From CAYPJE01 sp964410945 (GTDB taxonomy: Bacteria > Fidelibacterota > Marinisomatia > Marinisomatales > TCS56), in contig CAYPJE010000041.1 of assembly GCA_964410945.1 (NCBI GenBank), positions 1 through 28,026 of the forward strand: DNA of 28,026 bases, in the 5' to 3' direction. Each line of letters begins with the position of its first letter. Position 1 is the stretch's first letter. The notes beneath the pieces were generated by a model that was not told the origin of the DNA, ran no database searches, and was given only the letters and a program-made list of their open reading frames with translations. A program made the position numbers and the translations under genes. This document shows positions 7,510 to 15,270 of this stretch, piece by piece.

Positions 7510-9148
7510 ATAGTTTGCGGGCCGCGGCAATAGGTTCGGTCCGTTCCCATGTTTGGCCGCTGGCCTGATCAGTGGCGGTCAGTTTTAGAATATACAGTCC
7601 AATCGGAATCTTGTCGCCATTACTGTTTTTCCCGTCCCATGTGATCAGCGCTTCCTTGGCCGCAACCGTGTTCCAGCGCGGGGTAGCTATCTGGCGGCCC
7701 ACCATATCGAAGACTTCCAGTTTCAGGATGCCGATGTCGAAAGGCAGGATATAATGTATGTTCAACTGGTCTTCATGACCGTCGCCGTCCGGTGAAAAGG
7801 GATTGGGAAAACATTCCAGCAGGCCGTTTTCTGGTGTGGCAGGGCAATAGATACTGTTTGGCTCACCTGGAGTTTGGGCGGTAACGTTGACGGCTGGATT
7901 CCAGTTTGTACTTTCGTTTGAAGGTAAATCCGGGCGTAGTTTTTCCTGGCTGCGCCCCTCTTTCAGTCCCCAGGATTCATCATAAGTAAGTGAATCAATA
8001 ATTTTACCTGTCTGGTCGTAAATATAGATGCCGTCAGCTGAATTATTCAGGGTGGGCCAACCGGCAGGAACCAGCAAATTGATCGATTGATCTGTCAACA
8101 GACTGGAATCGCCGCAGAGCACCAGGTATGCACCGGCTGAAAATTCCTGGGCGGAAAGGAATTGAATATTGCCGGTATTATCACTGATTCCCCAACCGGC
8201 AGTATTGATAGATCTGTGGCAGTAGATTTCAATGAATTCAAGTTGGCCTAAATCAGGCTGGGCCAGGAATTCATTGATACTGACCGCATTCCAGGGATAG
8301 CTGACCTGGATCAATATTTCCGCATTATTCCCGGACTGGTCCTGATCGTCTGGAATAGACAATAGTATTTCAAGTGCATGTATGCCGGAGGACAAGCCAT
8401 CCAATTCCGGAATCAGCCAGGTAGTGTCACCGGCGAACATTGCCGGCCATTGGAATTGTCCAAGCAGTATTCCGGCTTCATAGATATCCAACACAGGCTG
8501 AAAATCGGAAAGTCCGCAATTGATAACGGGAATGTAAATGGTCAGAGATTCGAATTCCTCTGGACTGAGTGGCTCCCACCGGATGGAATCACTCAGGATG
8601 GTCCCGTCAATTTCCAGTGGAGCCACTGAATTTTCACGTCCCGGTGTCCCCAGGGAATCACGGCTTACGGCCCAATTAGAGGCGGAATTATCCCCGGCCA
8701 GATCGATTTTCTCCAGGGAGAAGCCCTCGTCAGCCGTTCCAATCCAGGCGATCGAATCTACCGATACGCCGTTATCGTTCCTGAATACCAGCCGGTCACT
8801 GGCCGAGAGACCATTGCCGATACTTTTATCATCGGTGGTGATGACCAGGATTGAATCGGGTAGCAGCATTTCATACAGACCGCCGAAGAATTGATAATCA
8901 CTTTCCAGCAACAGGCCGTATTGCTGTGGTGCCAGCGACAGACCGTAACCGAAATCGGTCAATTCGTCGCAGCTGTAACCATCGCAGATCGTCCAGCCGC
9001 TGAAATCGATGGTATCGGTAGGGGAAAGGTTGAAAAACTCCACGAATTCATTTGGTGAATCGGTCCCTGGTGGATTATACATAATTTCGGTAAACACCTG
9101 GGCCGTCAAACCCTGAATAAACAGGTAAAACATTAATAATACACCCAT
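7508..9148 (-). CDS. Secreted lamin-tail-domain protein with FlgD/T9SS-type C-terminal domain
   Basis: This is a 546-residue exported protein. A signal peptide (MGVLLMFYLFIQGLTAQ) is followed by a lamin tail domain at about 18-140 (FTEIMYNPPGTDSPNEFVEF, DFSGWTICDGY). A beta-rich middle comes next, then a second LTD-like unit at about 285-385 (VSINEFLAQPDLGQLEFIEI, GWGISDNTG). The C-terminal domain at about 450-546 (CFPNPFSPDGDGHEDQLNI, LEVFDMVGRQI, WDGKNSNGDKIPIGLYILKL) has the FlgD Ig-like fold used in many FCB bacteria as a type IX secretion sorting signal. The role is probably cell-surface or extracellular. LTDs are often linked to secreted nucleases or adhesins, but no catalytic domain is visible. 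The start is supported by GGAG just upstream. Confidence 0.9.
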   Translation of the reverse strand: MGVLLMFYLFIQGLTAQVFTEIMYNPPGTDSPNEFVEFFNLSPTDTIDFSGWTICDGYSCDELTDFGYGLSLAPQQYGLLLESDYQFFGGLYEMLLPDSILVITTDDKSIGNGLSASDRLVFRNDNGVSVDSIAWIGTADEGFSLEKIDLAGDNSASNWAVSRDSLGTPGRENSVAPLEIDGTILSDSIRWEPLSPEEFESLTIYIPVINCGLSDFQPVLDIYEAGILLGQFQWPAMFAGDTTWLIPELDGLSSGIHALEILLSIPDDQDQSGNNAEILIQVSYPWNAVSINEFLAQPDLGQLEFIEIYCHRSINTAGWGISDNTGNIQFLSAQEFSAGAYLVLCGDSSLLTDQSINLLVPAGWPTLNNSADGIYIYDQTGKIIDSLTYDESWGLKEGRSQEKLRPDLPSNESTNWNPAVNVTAQTPGEPNSIYCPATPENGLLECFPNPFSPDGDGHEDQLNIHYILPFDIGILKLEVFDMVGRQIATPRWNTVAAKEALITWDGKNSNGDKIPIGLYILKLTATDQASGQTWERTEPIAAARKL

Positions 9149-9242
9149 TATAATCTCCGGTAAATGTAATTAAATAGAATGAAGCAGTTTACAGTACTGA
9201 CTTTAAACAGTCAATTCCTGTTTGCTGTTACGCAGTTCAGAA

Positions 9243-9656
9243 TCAGTGGCTGGAAATAAAACCCTCTATTTTATGATGCAGAAAATTCCTGGTGGAACGA
9301 TAGGCCGGCAGTTGACTATCATCCTTTTCCCATCCGTTAAAGGGATCAACCGTACTCCAGTGGATGCGTTCCACGTTACCGGGGAATACAGGACAGGAGC
9401 GTTTGGCGTCATCGCAGACTGTTATGACAATATCGATTCCGTAATTCAGGTATTTATCAATTGAATCGGAAGTGTGGGACGAAATGTCGATTCCCAGTTC
9501 GGTCATTACCTTAATTGACATAGGATGTACCTTACTGGGATGAGTACCGGCGCTGAAGACCTCAAAGCGGTCGTTTGCCAGATGTCGTAGCAGACCTTCT
9601 GCCATCTGAGAGCGGCAGGAATTGCCGGTGCACAGGAATAATACTTTACGCTTCAT
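9243..9656 (-). CDS. arsC: Arsenate reductase, thioredoxin-coupled (LMW-PTP fold)
   Basis: This is a low-molecular-weight phosphatase-fold protein of 137 residues from the ATG at 9656; a TTG three bases earlier is possible. The P-loop CTGNSCRS near the N-terminus contains the nucleophilic Cys. The SAGTHPSKVHP and DISSHTSDSI segments are typical. Two further cysteines sit in VCDDAKRSCPVFPG, seven residues apart. That redox pair separates thioredoxin-dependent ArsC from plain tyrosine phosphatases and matches the Cys10/82/89 triad of the Staphylococcus enzyme. DPF near residue 108 matches the catalytic Asp-Pro loop. It would reduce arsenate to arsenite in the cytosol. No arsenite exporter or ArsR is in the window, so this copy stands alone. 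Confidence 0.92.
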   Translation of the reverse strand: MKRKVLFLCTGNSCRSQMAEGLLRHLANDRFEVFSAGTHPSKVHPMSIKVMTELGIDISSHTSDSIDKYLNYGIDIVITVCDDAKRSCPVFPGNVERIHWSTVDPFNGWEKDDSQLPAYRSTRNFLHHKIEGFISSH

Positions 9657-9744
9657 CAACTGAAGTTCAACAGCAAACTATTGAAAGTCAAGTCCAGCTT
9701 AGTGATGTTTTGTTTGGGTTAAGAAGCCTAAATTTAATCCGGGT

Positions 9745-10566
9745 ATGAATAATCCGGATGACAGTAAACTAGGCCCGCTGTTCACTAAGCCGCTGGAACC
9801 AAGCACGGGGTTGACAATCTCTGACCTGAACCGCTATTTGTCAGCTATTCACCCTGCCAGCGACATGGACATGCAGGATGGTCTGGAGGAAGGCCTCTTT
9901 TTGGGGGATGGATTGGCAGGCTTGAAAGCGCTGCCGGCGAGTAGCGTTGACCTGGTGGTGGCCGATCCCCCCAGTTCACCCTGGGAAGGTCCTGATCTGC
10001 AAGGGAAACCATTGACACTGTCCGAATACTTCCGCTGGAACCAGACCTGGCTGAAAGAATGCCGGCGCATACTGAAAGTAACCGGTTCAATTTACCTGTT
10101 TACCCACTGGAGGAATTCGGGCATGTACCAGGCCCTGCTGGGCGAACTTTTCAATCTCCAGACCAGAATCACCTGGCGGCAGGCCAACGGGCAGCAGAGC
10201 GGAAAAAAGGCCTGGAGTGATACTCTGGGCGATATCTGGTTTGCTACCAAATCCAATGATTTCTTTTTCCGTACCAGTGATCAAGATCGGGACGATTACC
10301 GGGATGTGCTGCCCAAATCAAATCTGTGGGCCGATATTGTTACCCCGCGGATTGATGAAACCAATCCGGCCAGGGATGATAAACCGGAACTGGTACTACG
10401 GAGGATAATCATGGCCAGCACCACCAAACTGAACTGGGTGGTTGATCCATTCATGCGCTCCGGTTCCACCGGGGTTGCCGCAAAACAATTGGGCCGGCGA
10501 TTCATTGGTGTGGAAGTGAATCAGGATAACCTGTTGCTGGCTATGAAAAGAATTGATCAGAAATAA
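9745..10566 (+). CDS. Orphan DNA methyltransferase (N6-adenine/N4-cytosine, beta-type order)
   Basis: This 273-residue enzyme of the N6_N4_Mtase family would transfer a methyl group from SAM to adenine or cytosine in DNA. Catalytic motif IV (VVADPPSSPW, residues 71-80) precedes the SAM-binding motif I (DPFMRSGSTGVAAKQLGRRF, from residue 234). This gives the beta-class order, with a short recognition region between. Two features are unusual. Motif IV is DPPS rather than the common DPPY, and motif I has FMRSGS where FxGSGT is usual, so specificity or activity may differ. No restriction endonuclease is adjacent, so it is an orphan, perhaps epigenetic or a remnant. The start is ATG 9745, and the YqeY-like gene begins 17 bp after its stop. 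Confidence 0.88.
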   Translation: MNNPDDSKLGPLFTKPLEPSTGLTISDLNRYLSAIHPASDMDMQDGLEEGLFLGDGLAGLKALPASSVDLVVADPPSSPWEGPDLQGKPLTLSEYFRWNQTWLKECRRILKVTGSIYLFTHWRNSGMYQALLGELFNLQTRITWRQANGQQSGKKAWSDTLGDIWFATKSNDFFFRTSDQDRDDYRDVLPKSNLWADIVTPRIDETNPARDDKPELVLRRIIMASTTKLNWVVDPFMRSGSTGVAAKQLGRRFIGVEVNQDNLLLAMKRIDQK

Positions 10567-10582
10567 AATTTATGAGGTTATA

Positions 10583-11026
10583 ATGTCATTATTTAATCAG
10601 ATTCAAAAAGACATGTATGCGGCCATGAAAAGTGGCGAAAAGGAAAAAGTGCGGGCCCTGCGGGGAGCACTGTCCAGCCTGAAAGACCGCCGTATCGCCG
10701 CTGGTGAAAATTTAAAGGAAGGGGAGGAAATCAAAGTATTGCAGACCCTGGTCAGACAACACAAGGAGTCGCTGGAATCGTATTCCAAGGCTGGACGGTC
10801 CGATCTGGTGGAAAAAGAAGAAGCTGAAATACAGATCCTGGAAACCTATCTGCCATCAATGTTGTCGCCGGATGAAGTGAGGGCCCTGGTGCAGGAAGTG
10901 ATCAATGAGACCGGGGCCGCCGGAATGAGCGATATCGGTAAGGTTATGCCCCAGGTGATGAAGCGGGCTGCCGGCCGGGCCGATGGCAAGCTGGCCCAAG
11001 GCCTGGTCAGGGAATTACTTGGTTGA
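10583..11026 (+). CDS. YqeY/GatB-domain protein
   Basis: This is a 147-residue YqeY-like protein carrying the helical domain found at the C-terminus of the GatB subunit of Glu/Asp-tRNA amidotransferase. Typical segments are SLFNQIQKDMYAAMKSGEKE, EIQILETYLPSMLSPDEV and MSDIGKVMPQVMKRAAGRAD. The start is ATG 10583 with GAGGT upstream; an in-frame ATG-less extension to 10553 overlaps the methyltransferase and is unlikely. The proposed role of the domain is tRNA binding or amidotransferase association, but the free-standing protein's job is not settled. It lies upstream of cvpA and dnaG, and a yqeY-dnaG neighbourhood is known from many bacteria. Confidence 0.92.
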   Translation: MSLFNQIQKDMYAAMKSGEKEKVRALRGALSSLKDRRIAAGENLKEGEEIKVLQTLVRQHKESLESYSKAGRSDLVEKEEAEIQILETYLPSMLSPDEVRALVQEVINETGAAGMSDIGKVMPQVMKRAAGRADGKLAQGLVRELLG

Positions 11027-11043
11027 CAACTGGAAGTTGATGG

Positions 11044-11619
11044 ATGATCCTATTCCTGGATGTACTGGCGGTATTCATGGTTCTGGTGCTGACGGTAGTA
11101 GGGTACCAGCGGGGCTTTATCGAAGAATTGGGGCGCCTGTCCGGATTGATACTGGCTCTGGTCCTGAGCATCCGTTTCTATGTTCCTCTGGGGGGATTGA
11201 TAATTGGTCCCACGGGCTGGGATGGCAAGGTCGCCCTGTTTGTGAGCTTCAGTATCATTTTCATAGCGGTGGTTATTGCAGTTAGATTGTTTACCAGGAT
11301 GATCCAGATTATGACAATTTCACAGGCCACAAGACGGGCTGATAACATTATGGGGGCCGCTTTTGGTGCTTTAAAAGGAGGCTTCATTCTGATTATTATT
11401 GTCTGGCTGATCGCTGCTTTCCCGGGAACCAATTGGACCAGGAATATATCCCGCCAGTCCCATCTTTATAGTCCGCTGGCGAATAACAAGGACCGGGTGA
11501 TCCGCCTGTTCCGGCTGGAAAAAGCCCAGCGCCAGGGACGCATCTTTTTGAATAAATGGGTGCGTACCAAAGATGCCCAACCGGTTCTGCCGGAAACCAT
11601 GTCGCAGGATACTGACTGA
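11044..11619 (+). CDS. cvpA: CvpA-family inner-membrane protein
   Basis: This 191-residue protein has four hydrophobic segments at about 2-20, 31-47, 63-84 and 109-126. It has the CvpA signature pattern, with VGYQRGFIEELGRLSGLILAL near the N-terminus and RADNIMGAAFGALKGGFIL before the last helix. The tail is soluble and basic. CvpA proteins are linked to colicin V production and envelope integrity in Enterobacteria; the exact function is unclear. It begins 17 bp after the yqeY-like gene, and its stop overlaps the dnaG start by one base (TGATG), so it is co-transcribed with primase. Confidence 0.9.
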   Translation: MILFLDVLAVFMVLVLTVVGYQRGFIEELGRLSGLILALVLSIRFYVPLGGLIIGPTGWDGKVALFVSFSIIFIAVVIAVRLFTRMIQIMTISQATRRADNIMGAAFGALKGGFILIIIVWLIAAFPGTNWTRNISRQSHLYSPLANNKDRVIRLFRLEKAQRQGRIFLNKWVRTKDAQPVLPETMSQDTD

Positions 11620-13394
11620 TGGCCCGTATTTCCCAGGCTGTGATTGACCGTGTTCGTGATACGGCCGATATTGTCGAGGTGGTCAGCCAGTATGTTGATC
11701 TGAAAAAACGGGGTCGCAATTTTTTCGGTCTCTGTCCATTCCATCATGAAAAGACGGCTTCTTTTTCAGTGGCACCGGATAAAAATATTTATCATTGCTT
11801 TGGATGCGGGGCCGGCGGATCGGCAATTAATTTCCTGATGGAATACGAAAAAATAAGTTTCGTGGAAGCGGTGAAAAAATTGGGTGACCGTTACGGGATC
11901 GAAGTGGAATTGGATCAGGATGGTTCATCGAAGGAGTTTTTCAGCCAGTTGTATGAAATCCACAATCTGGCGGCGAAAGAATACAATAAACTATTACTTG
12001 GAAAAAGCGGTGCGAAAGCCCGTAAATATTTATTAGACCGCGGTCTTACGGTTGAATTATTGAAGGAATTCCAGATTGGGTTGGCACCTGATTCCTGGGA
12101 GCATCTGATAGGTTTGGCCCGGGAAAAGAAATTTACGAATGAGGTGCTGGATAAATCGGGACTGTTTACCAAATCCGATAAAGGTCGCTTTGACCGTTTC
12201 CGCTCCCGGATCATGTTTCCCATCGCCAATTCATCCGGGAAAATCATTGCTTTCGGAGGACGGGTATTTGGCACCGACGATCCGGCCAAGTATCTTAATT
12301 CTCCTGAAACACCGCTTTATCATAAGAGCGATGTGCTGTTCGGACTGGACAAAACCCGGGAGGCAATCCGGGCGGCGGGCGAAATAATATTGGTCGAAGG
12401 ACCGATGGATTTCCTGGCCCTGTACCAGGTGGGTATTAAAAACCTGGTAGCGGTCTCGGGCACGGCCCTGACCGAGCGTCATGCCGCCCAGATCAGGAAA
12501 GTGGCCCCAAAAGTGTTGCTGGCCTATGATGGCGATGAGGCTGGTATCGGCGCCACCCTCCGCTCAGGATACACCCTGTTCCGGGGTGGCGTGGAACCAC
12601 TGGCGGTGGAAGTTCCCGCCGGACAGGATCCGGACGACTGGGTACGGGCGACAGGTCCCGATACGGTGCGAATAGCCCTTAAAAAGGCCAAGCCATTGAT
12701 CGAATTTCACCTGGATCGTAAACAAGCCGATCAGTTGGCTGGTGTGGAACGATCGAATTTTGTGAAAGAATTGCTGGTTGAGATCGCCCGGATCGATGAT
12801 GGAATAATCCGCAGTGAACTGCTGAAGGCTATCGGCAACCGCTTGGGTATCGATGAGCGGGATCTGCTGCAGGTCCTTCAGAAACAGAAGCGCCGCCGTA
12901 GCTTCAACCCTGAACCAATTAAGGCCGATGTTCAACGTCCGCTGGAATTTTCCAACCGCCTGCAGAAAGCCCAGGTTGAGATCGTGCGGGTTCTGGCTTC
13001 CGGTGAAAAAGCTGCTCTGGACTATGCCAAAGAACATCTCGACCTGCAGGTATTCAGCGAACCGTTATTGCAGACCATGGCCGCCTATTTTCTGAAAACC
13101 AGTGGAGGGAATCCGGCGGTGATGCTGGAAAAACTGGAAACTAAAATTGAGCGGGAGGCCGCTACCCGTTTACTGATCGATGATATTTCAAATGAAGACG
13201 ATGACCGCTCTAAAATTCTACAGGAATGCCTTCTTTCCATTCGCCAACACCCGATCAGGGAGGAAATCAAGACTTTGCGGTTGAAAATACGTGATGCGGA
13301 AGCAGCGGGACAGGATGCTACGGAACAGATCATCAAAGTTGCCCGGTTGCAGCGGAACCTCAATGAGCTGGAAACCGGAGCAGCGGAGAGTTGA
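11619..13394 (+). CDS. dnaG: DNA primase DnaG
   Basis: This enzyme synthesises RNA primers for chromosome replication. The 591 residues are standard. The CHC2 zinc domain has Cys39, His42, Cys60 and Cys63 (LCPFHHEKTASFSV, YHCFGCGAGG). The catalytic core includes FDRFRSRIMFPI and IIAFGGRVF. The TOPRIM domain is complete: ILVEGPMDFLALYQVG with the conserved Glu, SGTALTERHAAQI, and LLAYDGDEAG with the metal-binding DGD. The C-terminal part (about 430-591) is the helicase-interacting region, less conserved. It overlaps cvpA and the following exported-protein gene by one base each (both TGATG). Confidence 0.98.
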   Translation: MARISQAVIDRVRDTADIVEVVSQYVDLKKRGRNFFGLCPFHHEKTASFSVAPDKNIYHCFGCGAGGSAINFLMEYEKISFVEAVKKLGDRYGIEVELDQDGSSKEFFSQLYEIHNLAAKEYNKLLLGKSGAKARKYLLDRGLTVELLKEFQIGLAPDSWEHLIGLAREKKFTNEVLDKSGLFTKSDKGRFDRFRSRIMFPIANSSGKIIAFGGRVFGTDDPAKYLNSPETPLYHKSDVLFGLDKTREAIRAAGEIILVEGPMDFLALYQVGIKNLVAVSGTALTERHAAQIRKVAPKVLLAYDGDEAGIGATLRSGYTLFRGGVEPLAVEVPAGQDPDDWVRATGPDTVRIALKKAKPLIEFHLDRKQADQLAGVERSNFVKELLVEIARIDDGIIRSELLKAIGNRLGIDERDLLQVLQKQKRRRSFNPEPIKADVQRPLEFSNRLQKAQVEIVRVLASGEKAALDYAKEHLDLQVFSEPLLQTMAAYFLKTSGGNPAVMLEKLETKIEREAATRLLIDDISNEDDDRSKILQECLLSIRQHPIREEIKTLRLKIRDAEAAGQDATEQIIKVARLQRNLNELETGAAES

Positions 13395-14299
13395 TGCGAT
13401 TGGAAGTTGCGAAATATAGGTTGCTTATTCTGCTTTTTTTGGTTGTAGCGGTTAATTCCATGGCTGCTGACAGCACCGTCGTCAAATATTTTTCCACCGA
13501 CCTGACGCGGGGGATGGTGCTGGATGAGCCCCGGGATTTCAAGGCGGTGAATGGTAAATCTCATTTCAAGGCTTATTATACGGCCCAGGGTGATTTGATC
13601 TCAGTGGAATATATTCCCAAGCGGGTACGGCGGGGGCTGAAAAAGAAATCCGTGGATCCCGGTCAATTAGAGTTATACCGTGAATGGTATCCCTGGCAAC
13701 GGAAATTGAAAGCACCAATCGAAGGAAGACCTCCGGCAATCCGCCAGTATTACGGGGCTCAGTTCAATAGTAAAGAACAGTTGCGAAAGGTCCTTTGTTA
13801 CGATCGCACTAATCAATTGATCTGGACCTATCACATCCGCTGGAACCTGGCCCATACCAGGTCGATCTATGAGGTCGAGGCGCATCAGGATCAGGAATTG
13901 ACCGACCTGGACCGCTTTCTGTTTGTTCCCGAACTCAGTGAAATGCGTGCCGGTTGGAAGGCCCGTTTTGAGCTCCGCAGCGATGGGTTGCCGCGGAGGA
14001 CTGAGATTTCCAATGAGCTGGGTCAACTGATGTATTATTATGAATTCGGATACGGGCGGGATGGTTCCACCCGCCTGATCATGGTGGACCGTTACCGGGC
14101 CAGTGGCCGGTTGATCGGACGCCATGAACTATATTTCAAAACCGGCAGCAAACGGCCGGTCCAGGTGGTGTTTTATTCACCTCGCCGCAGGATAATAAAA
14201 ACAGTGCAATATGCCTGGCGACCTGCCGAGGTACTGGTTACTGAGCGCGATGAAGAAGGCCGTGTCAGCAGTAAGCGGGTGGTGGCGATGGGGAAATAG
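13394..14299 (+). CDS. Exported protein of unknown function
   Basis: I do not recognise the family. The product of 301 residues from ATG 13394 begins with a basic N-region and a hydrophobic stretch (YRLLILLFLVVAVNSMAA), a likely signal peptide with cleavage after the AMA-type site. The mature part is rich in Arg, Tyr and Trp and repeats short beta-hairpin phrases such as GDLISVEYIPKRVRRG, LGQLMYYYEFGYGRDGSTRL, SGRLIGRHELYF and EGRVSSKRVV. These resemble the antiparallel strand repeats of RHS/YD-like or MORN-like exported proteins, but I do not claim either family. The start overlaps the dnaG stop (TGATG), so it closes the operon. Confidence 0.8.
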   Translation: MRLEVAKYRLLILLFLVVAVNSMAADSTVVKYFSTDLTRGMVLDEPRDFKAVNGKSHFKAYYTAQGDLISVEYIPKRVRRGLKKKSVDPGQLELYREWYPWQRKLKAPIEGRPPAIRQYYGAQFNSKEQLRKVLCYDRTNQLIWTYHIRWNLAHTRSIYEVEAHQDQELTDLDRFLFVPELSEMRAGWKARFELRSDGLPRRTEISNELGQLMYYYEFGYGRDGSTRLIMVDRYRASGRLIGRHELYFKTGSKRPVQVVFYSPRRRIIKTVQYAWRPAEVLVTERDEEGRVSSKRVVAMGK

Positions 14300-14643
14300 A
14301 TTGTTCTCTGATCCTTAATCCTGATTGTATCGGGACTCAGGATGATAAATCCATTGGTGGTTTGGTATATCTGTACTACGGAAGGGTGGTTAAGCAGTGA
14401 TTAAAATAAACCGTTAAAACGGTTCATTTAATATTCTCATATAAACCCATGACTGAAGTCATGGGCTGTGAAATTCTGATACAAATAATAGGACTCAAAA
14501 TTTTTTCAAACGTTACCTATGTTTTGATTTCACCTGATTTTCTTCCGGTCTCCTGTCTCCTTTTTTCCCATTCCCTGTCATCATTCCCTTGTCCCCATTC
14601 TTCCGGTCTCCTGTCTCCTTTACTCCATTCTCCGTTCTCTGTT
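14300..14643. other. Intergenic tract: hairpins followed by pyrimidine-rich repeats, no gene
   Basis: This 344-bp stretch separates the convergent exported-protein and deoxynucleoside kinase genes. Its left part (to about 14405) shows nothing I recognise. The middle has two close hairpins (14409-14465). The right part (14540-14643) is a C/T-rich low-complexity tract. A short open frame at 14449-14652 is a by-product of that composition and is not a gene. No clear T-tailed terminator was seen for either flanking gene. Confidence 0.7.
14409..14465. repeat. REP-like double hairpin
   Basis: There are two inverted repeats within 57 bp. The first, AACCGTT/AACGGTT, is at 14409-14415 and 14418-14424. 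The second, CCCATGAC/GTCATGGG, is at 14446-14453 and 14458-14465 with a TGAA loop. The second stem is perfect over 8 bp. CCCATGAC-loop-GTCATGGG palindromes resemble REP elements mobilised by REP-associated tyrosine transposases (IS200/IS605 relatives), but no such transposase is in the window. The family link is an inference. Confidence 0.5.
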
Positions 14644-14645
14644 CT
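14540..14645. repeat. Pyrimidine-rich low-complexity tract with a 23-bp exact direct repeat
   Basis: This C/T-rich run is built from phrases such as TTCTTCCGGTCTCC, CATTCCCTGTC and TCCGTTCTC. The same 23-base string occurs exactly at 14540-14562 and 14598-14620. Its first 14 bases recur exactly at 24218-24231 beside a four-helix-bundle ORF. The tract runs into the kinase stop codon (14644-14646), so it borders or supplies the end of that gene. It has no ORF of its own and may be a solo remnant of the cassette type seen at 22.5-25.4 kb. Confidence 0.75.
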
Positions 14646-15270
14646 ACGGTAAACTGAGCTTGTCCCACATATCGGCGATAATCTGGTTTAACTGATCCTG
14701 ATCGGTAAATATATTGAAATGATCGGTCTGTACTTCCAGGACCGGGATATCATCGATGCCTCTGATCCAGCGGTCGTAGGAGATGTTGAGCCGATGCAGG
14801 TATTCGGGGTCGATGGATTTTTCATAATCCCGGTTCCGGGATTTGATCCTGGTCAGTAAAGTATCAGTCCCGGCCCGCAGGTAGATTATCAGGTCAGGTT
14901 TCCGCAGGTAGGCGGTCATTACCTTGAACAGATTACTGTAATTCTCCCAGTCCCGGTCATCCATGTTCCCCAGTTCGTGGAGGTTGCGGGCGAAGATCTC
15001 CACATCCTCATAGATCGTCCGGTCCTGGATCACGCCCTGGCTGAGTTCGGCAATCTCGCGCTGGTTACGGAAGCGATGATGCAGAAAATAGATCTGCAGG
15101 TTGAATGACCAGCGGCGCATGTCGCCGTAGAAATCACTCAGGTAAGGATTATCGGCTACCGATTCATAGAAGGGTTGCCAGCCCATTTTTTCCGCTACGA
15201 TTTCAGTGAAGGTGGTCTTTCCGACGCCGATGTTGCCGGCGATGCCGACGAATGGTGTATCTGTTTTCAT
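14644..15270 (-). CDS. Deoxynucleoside kinase (dGK/dAK-type), intact copy
   Basis: This is a 208-residue deoxynucleoside kinase of the bacterial dGuo/dAdo/dCyd kinase family, which phosphorylates salvaged deoxynucleosides with ATP. Visible motifs are the P-loop GNIGVGKT (residues 12-19), the YESVADNPYLSDFY substrate segment, the DRT-type motif QDRTIYEDVEIF (83-94) with catalytic Glu and Arg, and the Arg-rich lid RIKSRNRDYE (141-150). All are present. A weak AGGA ribosome site precedes the ATG, and a terminator for the upstream receptor gene lies at 15353-15385, so its promoter must be within about 80 bp (15271-15352). Residues 1-163 are repeated in the chimeric ORF upstream. It complements the thymidine kinase and cytidine deaminase elsewhere in the window. 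Confidence 0.93.
   Translation of the reverse strand: MKTDTPFVGIAGNIGVGKTTFTEIVAEKMGWQPFYESVADNPYLSDFYGDMRRWSFNLQIYFLHHRFRNQREIAELSQGVIQDRTIYEDVEIFARNLHELGNMDDRDWENYSNLFKVMTAYLRKPDLIIYLRAGTDTLLTRIKSRNRDYEKSIDPEYLHRLNISYDRWIRGIDDIPVLEVQTDHFNIFTDQDQLNQIIADMWDKLSLP

Noticed and set aside
14540..14645. CRISPR-like array from the repeated 23-bp string
   Set aside because: Only two exact copies, spaced by low-complexity DNA of the same composition, no regular spacers and no cas genes.
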